Assembly (NCBI GenBank): GCA_028023455.1
Contig: JAQFVV010000017.1
Coordinates: 5,548,098 to 5,612,097 of the forward strand
DNA length: 64,000 nucleotides
DNA from: Epiperipatus broadwayi
Taxonomy: Eukaryota > Onychophora > Udeonychophora > Euonychophora > Peripatidae
Direction: 5' to 3'
The notes under the pieces are model-generated. The model was given only the letters and a program-made list of their open reading frames with translations. It did no database searches and was not told where the DNA came from. Both the position numbers and the translations under genes were made by a program. Positions 22,066 through 35,365 of this stretch are shown here, in pieces (position 1 is the first letter of the stretch; every line of letters begins with the position of its first letter).

Positions 22066-23039
22066 ACACTTTCAGGCATGTTCTATTTTCATAATAAAGA
22101 GAAATGATAAAAATTGCCTTCACCTGCTTGCCTTGCAAATAGACCTAGTTTTGCTTTGAATGATGCAAACAACCCCTTTCCCTATTTACTGGTCAATTTT
22201 GTATGTTCATATAACAAAACCTAGAATCTAAGCATTAGTACCTCAAGTCCAATCACGCTCGAGATACATATGTCCAGAGCAATCATGAACTCTGCCATGT
22301 TAGCCTGTTTTCCAGCTCTACTAACTTATGAACAACAATCCTGATGATACCCGATCTATTTTATCTTTTGTGACCGGAAACACAGCGAAAACTCTATTTA
22401 GAAACTGGCATCATAGTGAAACCATGAGCATACTCACAACCACACAACTTTGAAGGTGTTTAGAAGATCGTGATCTTTTATGTCATTTAACATATAACTA
22501 CTAATGGGATCTTATCATATAATCACAGTTAACATAGTTTGTACACTTAAATATAATGGTATTTTCTAAATAAAGAACAATGATTCAATACACCTGCTTG
22601 GGTTATATATATATCTATTTTAATCAATATGATTATAACAAAATGATTCTTAAACTTGATACAATAATTCTATGGTTATTCCTCATCAGCATCCTTTTAC
22701 AATTTATTAATAGTGAAGCGGTCAATCTGATACTCAGATTGTGCTTCACAGCCCACTCCAATCTCCCACCACGAAACCAAATTCAAACTCCATCCTTACA
22801 CATATATACATACTTATTAACACAATATTTTTTTTTGCTTTAATTATTAAAATAACCATGACATAGATATTTACTAATATATTAATTTAAATATCTTAAA
22901 TAAATATTTTATATTACTTCAATTTGTATATGGGCGTAATGAATATGTATATATAATGGGTGATGGGAGATTAATTGTAAAATAATTGTTATATTAAAAT
23001 GTATTATATTAGCTTGTATTTTTAAAATTTTATATAAAA
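22066..23039. other. Unassigned AT-rich stretch
   Basis: An 87-codon plus-strand frame at 22580-22843 is hydrophobic and AT-driven with no resemblance to known proteins. No repeats were recognised. Confidence 0.4.
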
Positions 23040-25070
23040 TATTATTTATTTTAGTAATGGCGGTCAGAAAAATCTGATGCAATCCTGTTGAATATTCTCA
23101 AATGCAATTAAATCAATTAACAGGAAATCTGTTAAAAATTTGATAAGTTTATAGAAATAATGTAAGATCCATTAGTAGAAATTTTATCCATTTCAAATTA
23201 GTTTTAAAATCCAAAATTATATTTTAAAACAATCATTCAAGAAATTTTGGCAGGATTGTATTGTTTTATAACTTACAAGAACAAAAGTGTTCATACATTC
23301 TGCAAATTGTGGATCGACAAAGTATGTAAAGTGCCTCAGGATGATTACTAAAAACATTCCAAAATAACTTGCAAAAACATATAAATAGTGCTGGATTTGA
23401 ATACCTGAGAAGAAAAGCTATTTTTATAAAAGCAATGGCAAGCCGAATCCACACTCGCTTTATCTTTAAATCAATGTGACATGAGTAGAGGAAACTTCAC
23501 CTTCCTCACCATTCAAAAATGCAGTCTCTTCCAAAATCATTGCCCAGGACCTACAGACCCATGAACTATAGTTATGTACTAATGGAATGCTACCTGCCTG
23601 ACAAATCAGAATAAAAACTAGGTCTAGTCTACAATAAACGTTACAAATAACCAAGGACTGCTACTATTAATGGATTGAGGTAATAAATTCATGCTACCAC
23701 TTATAACTCATAAACTCTCATTAAATCACTTCAACCTTAATCTGAATTTCTTGCTTAACTATTTATTAAACATATTGTAACTCTTTTAGCTGATCTTCAG
23801 ATCAGAAATTAACTGTCAATTTAAAATGAATTGTAAATGCTTACCTGATCTTAAATATATATTTAACTCTATAAGCTCTCTATTAAAATCTCTCATATCA
23901 TTGAGATTCTATTAAATAATAATAATTTCTTATTTCACTCTTGTGCAGCAACAATATTCATATTATTATTATTATATTTTATTTTTATATTTTGAAATAA
24001 TATGCCAATAACCTCCTAAATTCGCAAGTATGTTTGCTCTCTCTTCTAAATTCCCCCCTGCTTTTCATGGGGAGATCAATTAAGTTTTAGTTAAAAACAA
24101 GTTTTGTTATTTTCATTACAGCAGACGCTTGCCAGTTTGGGGGAAAACACTTTAATTATATCATAATGTTATAATCGAAAAACAGAGTAGAAATCTGTTT
24201 TTCTAAGAAATGTTTTGTTTTCAAGGTTAAAATAATAGCGCTAGTTTTTAAATCATAAAATGTGTTTATTTAAATTTAGATATTTTGCTCGATCAATAAC
24301 CACCACCTAATTCCTATATATATATATATGTAATTATTTGTAAAATACAAGAAAAGGACTTAGAACTGAATATTCATATTTTGTTTCAACATCTGTGGGA
24401 AGTTATATATGTAAATTAAAATAATAATGGGAGGGAGATTCTCGGTTCTCGAATGAATAATATCTTTTCATTTAATTTAATCTGTCCATACTGTTTAATA
24501 ACCCAATCATACCATTATGCTGGATATTCCAGAATATATAGGTATTAATTAATTGAATCATATTTTAAAAGTTTTATATGTATTTATTCCAAGCATTGCG
24601 TGCATACAGGCGCTCTTGTTCATGTTTATATATATTGTGTTTCATTCCTCAGGCATATCGGAAAGCCGAACCCCGTCTTGTATATTCAAATCCAAAAACA
24701 AGGCTCTTAAACCCCCCTTGGGACTTATTTTGTCTCTTGAGGTAACTGCATAGGAGCACTCCAAGAAAAACTGGCCTATTGCACCCCACAGCAGACTGTT
24801 TGTCATTCAGTGAACCGATTCTGCCAAAGTAGCAGAAAGAAATTGGTCACCAATCTTTATTTCCTCCATGAAAATTCTGAAGCACCTTCTAGGATCCGAA
24901 AATTGGATCACATAAATATGCCACCATGTACGCACCGCCCTCTTAGCTCTAGTTCCAAATAAAACCTATGAATATTCCTAAGTTGTAATGTTCTGATTCT
25001 ACTAAACGGACTTCTTTATCATTTATTAATATTTTCATGTGTGCGCTATTTTGCGACACAAATATATATA
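23040..25070 (+). mobile_element. Long LTR-like repeat E1 (~2.0 kb), inverted partner at 30515-32548
   Basis: It matches the reverse complement of 30515-32548 in ordered blocks: CTGATGCAATCCTGT (23077), the TATA region, GCTACCTGCCTG (23590), GATCTTCAGATCAG (23798), CATCTGTGGGAAGTT (24390), AATCATACCATTATG (24506), GAACCGATTCTGCCA (24813) and a final block near 25040. A TATA box ATATAAATAG is at 23379-23388, about 340 bases from the left end, as in an LTR U3. No open frame is conserved between copies, which argues against a coding element. The copies are strongly diverged, hence old. Length and promoter resemble the 1.96-kb LTRs at 48-54 kb, but the rest does not align by eye. Confidence 0.65.
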
Positions 25071-27540
25071 ATGAAATAGTAAGATTAGAGTTTAAATCTT
25101 AGTTTCACATCAGTTATATTTTGTTCTATCGTATTCTACCCACACCTCCATCCCACCTAAATTTAAACCCTCAATATTGAACTGTGTGTGTATAACGGTA
25201 CTAGAGATATATAAATGCGTATTAAATATGACGTGTGTACACAACAATCCAATATCAGATAAATATTAAATTAAATAACACAATTTAAATAATTTGTTTA
25301 AATTTAATAATATTTAATATTTCTTTGCATAAATAATTATTTAGGTCAATTTTATTAATAACATTTTAATTTGTAAATTCTAAAATCTGTTTTTAACTTT
25401 TAAATGTAGAAGTTTATAAAAATAGAAATTCCCCTGCTTAAGTAAAATTGCAAAGTCATAGTGGATGGGAAGAGACAATAGAATACTGAGAAATTCCTAA
25501 AAGCTTTTTAATTAGTTTTTAAGAAACGTATGCATTTTAATCAGGTCAGAAGTAAAATACAAAAGTATTAAGCAAAATTCTCGGATTGAAAGTACAAACT
25601 GAACATGTGCTTCTAATGCATTAAATTACCTGCGGGTATTACTTAGCAGACCTAAAAGGAAATAACTGTGTCATGTCAGATGGATCCGCAAGATAGGGGA
25701 AGAGAAAGAAAAAGAGTATATAATGTCAGATCTTTATATTTGTTGGTTCTCTTTCCTTTTCTTGTTTTGTTGGCTCGCTCTTCTGATTCGTACCGTAGTT
25801 GAAATATCATTTATTATTAAAGTATGCTGTTCGTGTTTTATTTTGCCATGTTCGAGGAGTAGGCATGCTGTTTTCCTCTGGGGGATGGTAAACGCGCTGG
25901 ATCCCCTGCTTGATCGAAAATAAACTGAATGATTGCTAAATCCATGAAATGAACTGTTGAAGAAAAACTGCTGCTTAATGATCACTCAGAAATATGCACA
26001 TTCATCTGAATTCAAAGGTAACCGGTACCCAAAATCTCTAAGAACTTTTACTCTTTTAACTTTAAAGCTATAGCTTGTATCTCCAATTTATATATTTATG
26101 TATCATTTCCTTATTATGTAAACTCTGTTGAAGCTATAATAATTAAGAATCTGTAACTCTATTAAATGTTTAATTAATATCTGATCTTTCCCTTTTACCT
26201 TGGGTATCCATTTATTATTAGTTATTTCTTTCTGTAATTGATAATTTCCGATCTAGACCATTAGCTTTATTAAATATTAGCATTCGTAGTCTTCGCCAAA
26301 ATGCGCGAAATCATTAAAATAATATAATTACAATAAATTCATTTGATATTGATAAAGCTGCTAGCTCAGGAATTATCTATCCTCATTTGTAAATAATTTG
26401 TTGGATGCATTCTCATTGTATATTATTATGCCTCCCATTATTATATGGTATTTAAATAAATTGCCATGACCATAGAGATGCATCCTATCGTTATGATTAG
26501 TTATTAATGCGGGTGCACCATAATTTATTGCAGACGGATATCTCAACTTGGCAATAGACATAAGATAGAATTTTAATTTCCTCTCTTTATTATTATTAAT
26601 TGGTTTATATTTGAGTTACCTATGTTTGTCAAACCAATATCTGGTTATTTGAGAGCTTGCAAGTGAATAACTCATAAATGTGGGCCTTGGGAGTGGAACA
26701 TCATTTTTAAGCGATTTTAAATATAAATATTACTATGTTCTATAAGCGATAGGTGTTATAGTGTAGCGATGCAAACCTCTCTTTTAAAGTCATGGAAATT
26801 ACTGGATACCTATGCTTAAGGGTATAGTTCTGCTCCCATACAGAAGGGCATATTTAGAAGTGCCCCATGGATAACTGAGCCCGTCATGCAGTCGGGTAGT
26901 AACAGTGGCAGAAATTCCCGTACACTCGAACCTGCGATTATGACCAATCTCGTAGGGTCCCTGGCAGAAAGCCTGCCCATGAGTTTTATATTTCCCAATG
27001 GCTCATCTTGTCACAGTTCGCTCATTAATTATTATATGGCATCTCTACAAATACCATCCCTCGTCCATTTAATTATCTTCTCATTATATGCTTATAATTA
27101 CACTTCCCAGGTCTTCCTCATTATCTGTCCTCCAATAACAGGCCCCTTAAAATTAGTTACACAGATAAAACTTTTGAATATATAATCTCTTGTTAAGGCA
27201 AGTATATTCGTGGCTGCATATCTCGTTAAATATTTACCTCACATGATGGCTAATATCATTAACATTGGGCATGGAATAATTGTATTTCCATTAAATATCC
27301 AAAGGGCCAGAACAAATAAATAAGGTTATGCTAATAATTTAATTTTGTATAAGGAGTTTTAGAAATTATCGAACTCAAAGATGTAACTGCATTTTAGATT
27401 AATATTAAACATATATAGTATTTTAATTATAACTGCGTCCGTAGGTCTCTTCCTTCATATCCTATATCCATGGTGTCTCACATCGAAATAATTTAAGTAT
27501 AGAAAGATCATTCATTAGGACAATAGTAATAATAATTTTA
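25071..27540. other. Unassigned region with an LTR-like promoter segment near 25680-25930
   Basis: CAGATGGATCCGCA (25677) and a TATA-like GAGTATATAATG (25714) precede a GC-richer segment up to 25925; the same pair occurs near 15478. 26800-27030 is also GC-richer, with overlapping short frames on both strands (for example 26886-27185, plus, 99 codons) that resemble nothing known. These are probably LTR or interior fragments of retroelements. No ends were defined. Confidence 0.3.
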
Positions 27541-29225
27541 AATAGTTAGTTAGAGTCTCTTGCATTTCCATGACCCCCGTGGCCTAAAAAAATGTTTGCT
27601 AATGTGGTGGCAGGTACAATATCCTGTAGTGATGTTGTGTAGTCAATCTTCTAGGTTCGAACCAAGTTCTGCAGGCCCTGAACCTACCTGTGGTGCTGCT
27701 CTTCGAATGTAGTGGAAGGATTGTGCAACTAGTTAACGAGACATATGAATTCTGACCATTACAATAATATAAATTAGCTCTCCCATACACATTTTCTTAC
27801 TCAGCGTAAGCTAAGATTACTTCATTTATTAATGTTAATCATATTTCTATAATAAACTGAATAATCCTTAATTAAAATTCGATCAAGTGCTATTCTCTCT
27901 CCCTTTATGGGTGGACTAAAGATTCATTTATATACTCGTATACAGTGCTATTAAAATTGTATTTATAGATATTGTCAGTTATCGATTATTGGCATATGAA
28001 TCAGCCGCACTCAAATAAAGCAATGAATACATTTGTAATTTCTTTAAATTATAAAAGATAAATCTCATGCTATATAAAATGTATGAGGCCAATAATAATT
28101 AATGAGGAGTCATTATAAATTAAATTACTCATGCTTATTTTATTTACATTAATAAATCATATATAACTAAACTTTCAGAACCATTGTTTCATTTATTCAA
28201 TAATATTATATCTTGATTATATAAATTGTGTAATATGACTGGTACCCCACTAATCTGATATAAATAATGTGAAAGGTCACAATCGTTAGATATATTAATC
28301 TGTGATGTTCTTATACAAAAGAGGTTTTCATTATATTATTTCCAATTAGAGTTTCTTTGTGTCTCCGCTTAGCGATGCTGGCGGAAAAATAAAATTAGAT
28401 CGGTATCATCGGAATTGTTGCTCATAAGTAGGTAGATCTGGAAAATAGGCAAATAGGACAGAGTTCATGGTATTCCTGACTTGATTGGACTTGCGGTACT
28501 TTTATCTAGATGCTACATCTTGTTATATGAATAGACAAAACCGACCGGTACAATAGAGAACTTTATTTTACAATTTGGAAAACAACACAGAGATATGCAT
28601 TAACGTGTTACTTTGGTGTGGGCAGATTGATATGCCAATAATGCCATATTGAATTTTTTTAAAAACTGGCCTGAGACACAATTTTCACAATAACTTCAGT
28701 TTTAATTATGTTAGAGCAAAAAAAATTACATTAATAGAAACTAGAAAAACTAATGAAAACAATAAGTCTAAGACAAATAGTGATAACCATTTAAAAAATA
28801 AGGAAAAAAGAAATTTCAACATCCAAAATAATTATTACTTTATTGTTTGTTCGTAATTTCTAATTCATCATTAACTAAGTTTAAATTATACCTTCAGTGA
28901 CAATTTCTTTGTATTTCTCATAAAATTATCTTTCAAACCATATATAATACGTTTTACCTAAGATAATCCTTAGCTTCAGAATCTCCAAAAGTATTCGCAT
29001 AAGAATTCTTTTTTATTTTGTACCCCAAAAGTTACCAAATGTCAAAGGTGCCTATAAGAAAAAGATTCATCCTAATAAAAGATACAAAACAAATCATTTC
29101 CAGAAGATAGATATGCATTTGTCATCATAGCAATTGGCTTCTTGTCTATATAAAACTAGAAATTGTAGGCTACTGTCTGTATCACTGATAAAATGAGTTT
29201 CATCTCTTCATTTTAGATTTTTTTG
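27541..29225. other. Unassigned; isolated B-box-like palindrome at 27653
   Basis: GGTTCGAACC at 27653-27662 is a perfect Pol III B box on either strand, but no convincing A box or tRNA fold was found around it. 28340-28560 is slightly GC-richer and unassigned. Confidence 0.35.
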
Positions 29226-29227
29226 TG

Positions 29228-29300
29228 TACATCAGTGATGTTTATACTCTTTATGCACACTAGTGATGTTTATATTCTTTATGCATACCAGTGATGCTAT
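29228..29300 (+). repeat. Tandem repeat, 28-bp unit, ~2.6 copies
   Basis: AGTGATG recurs at 29234, 29262 and 29290. Units contain AGTGATGTTTATAYTCTTTA followed by TGCAYA. Confidence 0.9.
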
Positions 29301-29555
29301 CTTGTTATATTTATTGTATTACATAGATATAATTTATTTGCATATAGTCCATTTGTTAGCTATAGACCTGAAAATAATGTGATGAAACATATAGCAAAAC
29401 TAGAGTGACTACACAGCATGAGTATCAAGGCATAGGCAAGAATCAGAATTTGATTATTTGCCTGCATATGCAATCTTTCTGTACATTTGATTATTAGTTT
29501 TGTAAATCATTACTTGTAAACACAAACATACCATATAAACATAATACTTATTAGT

Positions 29556-29890
29556 AATAAATTATTAAACCTTTTGAGAATCATTATTTTTATAAAATAA
29601 ATAGATTAGAATACACAAATTTACTGTACATATAAATTCATATGAGCATAAATAAATATAGAATTTATATACACACACGAATACAAACCCAATAAATCAT
29701 TTTTCAAATAATAAATTATTAAACCTTTTGAGAATCATTATTTTTATAAAATAGGTTTATTTTTATAAAATAAGTAAGTGGATTAGAACACAAATTACTG
29801 TAAATATGAATTCATATGAGCATAAATAAATATAAATTTATACAGACACACGCCACTACAAACACAAATTAAATCATTTTTTCAAATAAT
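29556..29890 (+). repeat. Tandem duplication, ~154-bp unit, two copies
   Basis: AATAAATTATTAAACCTTTT starts at 29556 and 29710, followed in both by GAGAATCATTATTTTTATAA, a stretch with ATATGAGCATAAATAAATAT, and a terminal CAAATAA block. The second copy has an internal duplication of TTTTTATAAAATA. Confidence 0.9.
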
Positions 29891-30514
29891 TAAAAAAAAA
29901 TTAAAATATTATTCAAAAAATTAAAAAAATAAAATTGTACACTTATCGAGTCCGAAATTCTTTAATTATGTTTAGGCTCCATGGAAGGCCTTGTTTGTGA
30001 ATCAGAGTATTTTTAATCCGATAAAAGCGTATTTTTAGGCCGATAAAAGTTTTCTGTCTTTATCGCTTCATGGAAAATATAAAATTGATCAAAAAAAATT
30101 AAATGCGCCGGTTACAAAAAAAATTAATGAAAATTCCAATTTTCATCGGATTTTTTTTAAAAAGACAGCCTTAGAAAGCTACGTAAAAGATGTATAAAAT
30201 GCCTGTATTTCTGTTGACATCATGCTTATAGTTTTTACAGCATTAAAAAAAGAAAACAAACATTTCAACCGATAAGATGGGCAGGTCATCCGCTGACGGA
30301 GCCAAAACAGATAAGGTATATATAAAATTCTTTAACCCACTTCCTAGTGATAAATAGCAGCATTTAACCGACTTAAAACCAGCAAATATTACCTGGTTTT
30401 TTTATTATTATAATACTACATAAATGCTGTTGACTTTAATAAAATGAAAATAATTTATCCCAGCCTATAATGAGCCATAAACATATGTGGGAGAGTTCAT
30501 TTTTGAGAGATAAA
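29891..30514. other. Unassigned AT-rich stretch
   Basis: There is a local CCGATAAAAG duplication around 30018-30050. Nothing coding is recognised. Confidence 0.4.
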
Positions 30515-32548
30515 AATGTATTGCAGAACGGCGTACACACAAGAACACTAACAATTGAGAAAAAAATTGTTCAGTAAGATCGGCTAATAGATATTCATAG
30601 GCTTTTACTTAAACTAGTGATTAACAGTGCTGCAAGCATGATGGCAACTTTATTTATGATCTGGTCTAAGGATCCAAAGAAATGCTTCATCCTTTTTATT
30701 TTTAGAAATATAAACCAATTTTTTTTTGCTGTGTCTCTAGCAGAATCGGTTCATTTGACGAGAGTGACCCAGTGGGAGATGTGATGGGCTGGCTATCCCA
30801 TACAGAGCTACCACATGTGGGGAAAAGTAATCCCAAGGGTGATTTATGCCCTTGTTTAAGAATCAGGATGCAAAGAGATGGGGCTTGGTTTTCCGATGTG
30901 CCTGGTGGGATAAAGTGAATTTGAAGGAAGCAAGCAGGCCTATGCTGGCAATGCTCATAGTGATAATATAAAATTAAAATTCAAAGTTATTTAAATTAAT
31001 ATCTATATATATTTGGAATATCCTTCATAATGGTATGATTGAATCATTGAACAGCATTGTATAATTTAATTTACATGGAGAATCTGACCTAAATCAAATT
31101 GAGATCCCCTTCCCCTATTTATTAACCATAATAGCAACTTCCCACAGATGTTAGAGAAATTACAAATTTGCGATCATAAGTGCACATTAATAACTTAGAA
31201 GATAATAAAAACCCACAAACAAATAGTAGGCATTGGTCACTGAGATTTAATTTATAGAGTAAACATAATCATTTAATTTCATATTAATACATTAATGATT
31301 CTAATATTAGCACTATTAATTTTTCTAATTGACAAAATAAATTTCATGAAGTTATTTAATTGAAAAACAGATTTCGGCTCTGCCATCGTATAACATTGAA
31401 AATATAATTAACAAGGGTTCTCCCAATCTGGCAAGCATCCGCAGTAAATATATATATATATTTAACTGGTGATTAATTAGCTTCCCTTCAACAAATGTTT
31501 TTTTTTAAAAAAAAGCGAACATGTTTGCAAGTTTGAGAGGTTATCGGCATATTAATTCAATTCAAAATATAAAACATAATAGCAATAAAGAGTAATAATA
31601 AAATACTGGAGCCACAGCAAATGAAAAAAAAATTTACATTACTGAGGCTTAATGATAGGAGAAACACTATTATAAGAGTTTTATAGAGAGTCAAGTACAA
31701 ATTTAAAATGAAGAAAGAAAAATACAAATCTTATTGAAAATTAATCACTGATCTCAAGATCGGCTAAAAAAAAAATTACATTTACAAAATCTTTACATGG
31801 GGCAGTCAGACTAAGGTTTAGATTATTATAGAAAAGTTGATAAATCTTTGATGGGGGCATGTATATATTATCTTAGCTATTAACTAGCGGTCCTCAATTG
31901 ATTGAAGCATCCATAAGATTTCCTTAGCTAATTCATTTACATACTAGATCTATTTATCTCTCTTCTTTGCCAGGCAGGTAGCATTTCCATTATTTAGTTT
32001 TAAAGCATAGTGACATAGTTCATAGGTTGACAGATCCAGGGCGGTATCTTTATGGGAGACAGCATTGGAAAGGTGGATTTTACCTCTACTCAATGACAAT
32101 GCATTAAAATTTTGACCAGCATGGAGTAAGTTAGCCAATGCTTTTCAAGTAAGACACTGAGCTCCCTTGCCTTCAATTTTTGCCCTATTTATACTTTTTA
32201 TTAGTTTTGATGGAATGCTTTTTAGTTGCTATAACCTGAGGCCATTTACATACCATTAACCTGTGTTATTGTGTACCAGATGACCACTTTTGTTTTATTG
32301 GTCAGAAAAAACACAAACAAACCAGCCGATAATTCCCAATGGATTGTTTTAAAATCTAATCTTACATTTTAAAACCAACTATAAAATGGATAACTTTTCC
32401 ATTAGTGGATGCTATATTGTATTTATAGAAATCATACGATTTTTCAAATCTGACTAATGGATTTTTGTACTGATTATTCTAATTGCATTCGAGAATACTC
32501 GACAGGATTGCATCAGCCCTTCCATTATAAAAGAATAAATAACATTCA
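30515..32548 (-). mobile_element. Long LTR-like repeat E2 (~2.0 kb), inverted partner of 23040-25070
   Basis: Read on the minus strand from 32548 downward it follows E1 block for block, including CTGATGCAATCCTGT, the promoter at 32182-32195 (TATAAATAGGGC, with TCAGTGTCTTAC about 33 bases after the TATA start), GCTACCTGCCTG, and AATCATACCATTATG. A 62-codon minus-strand frame at 31950-32138 just after the promoter is not conserved in E1. The upper edge at 32548 abuts the direct repeat starting at 32550, which suggests juxtaposed or nested insertions. Confidence 0.65.
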
Positions 32549-32894
32549 TTGTACATTATTGATGATTATTATTAAATTTATTAAAATTAGTTTAGTAAGA
32601 TTTGAAAATATAATTTACCTTTGCCAATATGTGTTGCCTAAGCTCCAGGAATAATAATATCTAGAAAATAACTCTAGTTATGGTAAAATATGATACCGAT
32701 TCCTGGTGCCCTTATAAAAGAAATAAAAGCTGATTCGTCAATAGTGTAAATCGTAACAATTACTAGGTAGAGTTGATCAGGAAATAGTTATGTTTTTAGA
32801 AATAGGAATGAAACTTTCTTCTTTTTCCATAACTTGATCAACTCATGCATTTTATGCATAACAGAGACCTAGTCAGACGGGCAAAATGCTTCGA

Positions 32895-32912
32895 TAGTGC
32901 CCAACATGGGGC
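32895..32912 (+). promoter_or_regulatory. Primer-binding site complementary to tRNA-Lys
   Basis: TAGTGCCCAACATGGGGC matches the standard tRNA-Lys1,2 primer site TGGCGCCCAACGTGGGGC at 15 of 18 positions. All three differences are C-to-T or G-to-A transitions, consistent with decay. It lies immediately after the first LTR, as reverse transcription priming requires. Confidence 0.8.
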
Positions 32913-33699
32913 GTCAATAAAACACAACCTGAGATACGTTGTAATGGTAGAACATTACAGTGATGACCAAAAAACCCATAGCTAGAGAATGAATAGTAGT
33001 GTTTTTAAAAAAAAACCCAACTAACTAAACCGGATTATACAATTGTAAAAATATATATTTTTAAATATGTCTAGAAAACATGATCACGGCTGATGTAGAT
33101 GTTAAGTCACAAGTATTTGACTGGGTAGACGGTTACTGGAGAGGGGAAAAAGCATAGCCCTGAGTCCTTGTATGCAGTATATAACATAAGACCATCTTTC
33201 AATGCCCATCAGTCTATTTCTAGCAGGGATTCTGAGAAAGGGGAGGGCGGACCAAGTTGCCATGAGCCTAAAAGACTCAAAACAATGAGCAACGCTCGTT
33301 TGTGCTTATAACTTCGGCTTCTTATTGTTAGTATTATGCTTGAGCAGAAAGGACACAAGTAAATGTGGAAATGTTTCTCATTCCTGCCGTGTTAGACCCA
33401 AAAGTGGGTGTTAAAGCCGCACATCACTTGTGAATGAGTCTACGAGATATATCTGCATGCTAATACAAAAAAACAATACACAAATATGGACTTAAAGCTT
33501 AAAAATAAAATTAGTTTAAACCCCTACTTTATTCTCATCTCCTGGCCCCAGTGGTATGTACAGTTTATTTATATATGGTACAAATATATTGGCATTTGGT
33601 AAAAGTTAGGAAAAGGTAAATGTAGCGATCTTATTAAAAAAACGAAATTAATTTTTTTTTAGTTTGTATAATTTTTTTTAAAACGTACAATGAAGGTTA

Positions 33700-34260
33700 A
33701 ATTTTTCGTCCATATTTTTTTTAATCTAATTAAAAATAAAAGTAAAAATTGGAGAAAACAAAAGACACACAAATTACTAATCCAGATAAGCTAAAAGAAA
33801 AATATTTTAGCTAATTAAAAATGGCAGAATTATGCTAAAAAAAAAGAGAACTTTATAACTGAAAAATGATAACGCCATGATAATAATAACATGCACAGAA
33901 GTCTGAAAACTGGACCTCGAGTATAAAAGGAAAAGACCAGTTTGATCAGGGTCTTGTCTTGTCTGTCTTTCCTATGGTTGGTCCTGGATAACAAAAATAT
34001 ATCCAGGACCACTGTACGCTGAAATAATTCTGCATTTGGAGTGGACAGGGGCTCTTGCTGACATTGTTCCTGAAGACAGACACCAGAAAATCTTTCATGA
34101 CCAACCAGTAGGATAGACCAAGATCAACTTATAGCCAATGGCCGAGCTCATTCTTCCCCCCAAAAAAACTATGCATAGTAATCTACAAGCTTCGTGAACT
34201 CGCTAAACTTACTGGTAAGCTAAGATTAACTTTTCCTGATTGTGACTTAAAGTTTGCAAA
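33700..34260 (+). mobile_element. Possible LTR promoter segment with TATA box and strong hairpin
   Basis: GAGTATAAAAGGAAAAG near 33918-33934 is followed by TCAGGGTCTTG about 24 bases after the TATA start, then by a perfect 12-bp hairpin TGGTCCTGGATA/TATCCAGGACCA (33979-33990 and 34000-34011). The context up to 34180 is GC-richer. It lies inside the element bounded by the 32550 and 34491 repeats, so it is either its interior or a nested LTR. Confidence 0.35.
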
Positions 34261-34878
34261 CAATTCTTAAAAAAAAAAAAAGCTTAAAATAATCCCGATA
34301 GACTGTAATTTTATTATTCAAGAGACTCTTGTTTACCCAAGAACTTTAATTGTTTAACTGTTATTTTTTATTAATGGAGTCATGTCTGGATTAGTGTGTG
34401 TTCTCTCCAGTTTTATTTAATTAATAATTAATCTTTAAACATTTTAATTTGTTAGAATAAAAATATTTATTTCTAATATCAACTTTTCATTGTACATTAT
34501 TGATGATTATTATTTAATTTATTAATATTAGTTTAGTAAGATTTAAAAATATAATTTACCTTTGCCAATATGTGTTGCCTAAGCTCCAGGAATAATAATA
34601 TCTAGAAAATAATTCTAGTTACGATAAAATATGATACCGATTCTTTTAAAAGCATTTTTCTTTTTAATTTTCGAGACACGATGCGACGGATTTCAGCGGA
34701 TTTTTATATGAATCCTGGTGCCCTTATAAAAGAAATAAAAACTGATTCTGTCGAGTTGATCAGGAAATATAGTTATGTTTTTAGAAATAGGAATGAAACT
34801 TTCTTCTTTTTCCATAATGTGATCAATTCACGCATTTTATGTGTAAGAGAGACCTAGTCAGACGGGCAAAATGCTTCT

Positions 34879-35365
34879 ATATATATATAGTATATTAGGT
34901 AAGGTACATAAACTACCAGTGGAGATCAGAGGTGATAGTTAGTGAAATGAATTTCAAATTTGAAAGTTAACTGTGAATAACCAATAAACAATGTCCAACC
35001 AAGATTACCTCTGCTGCCATTTAAGATAAGATATTGACATATTAAAAGTTGCTATTTCTGATACAAACAATTTTTTTTTTTTTGGTTATTTCACTGTATT
35101 TGGTACCCTATACATTTTGGTCACTTCACACAAACCCTCAGATATTAAGAAAATAATGATGGGAACAGATTTAAAAGCCTGGGAATCTTGTTTAAAGCAA
35201 TACAATCACTAAAAAAAATGTGTTTAATTGGATTTGAGAAAAAAGATTTGGTTCAACAAAAGTAGAAAGAATCTAAAAAAGTCTCATAAAATATGGGTAG
35301 GATGTTGTCTCAGGAAAATTAATCATTAAAGCAATAAAAATATGTATAATATAGTGGTAAAGCAA
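34879..35365. other. AT-rich stretch without recognised features
   Basis: Nothing is recognised apart from a TA-repeat at 34877-34890 and a T-tract near 35070. Confidence 0.4.

Larger units (their letters stand above)
32550..34878 (+). mobile_element. LTR retrotransposon, deleted interior, tRNA-Lys primer site
   Basis: Direct repeats at 32550-32894 and 34491-34878 (both from TGTACATTATTGATG to GGGCAAAATGCTTC) are the two LTRs. Each holds a TATA box CTTATAAAAG (32711-32720 and about 34722-34731) followed by an AAATAAAA signal. A primer-binding site follows the first copy directly. The interior is only ~1.6 kb and has no recognisable gag or pol, so this is a deleted, non-autonomous copy. The second LTR carries about 68 extra bases (about 34645-34711). 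No polypurine tract or target duplication was seen. Confidence 0.75.

Noticed and set aside
23466-23654. Minus-strand frame with acceptor- and donor-like flanks as an exon
   Set aside because: It falls inside the E1 LTR-like repeat, and the frame is not conserved in the E2 copy.
26886-27185. 99-codon plus-strand frame as an exon
   Set aside because: It overlaps an equally long frame on the other strand, has no family resemblance and no splice context.
27653-27662. tRNA gene around the GGTTCGAACC box
   Set aside because: There is no A box at proper spacing and no cloverleaf on either strand; the palindrome alone is not enough.
29228-29890. CRISPR-like array
   Set aside because: The units are directly adjacent tandem duplications without unique spacers, and the DNA is eukaryotic.
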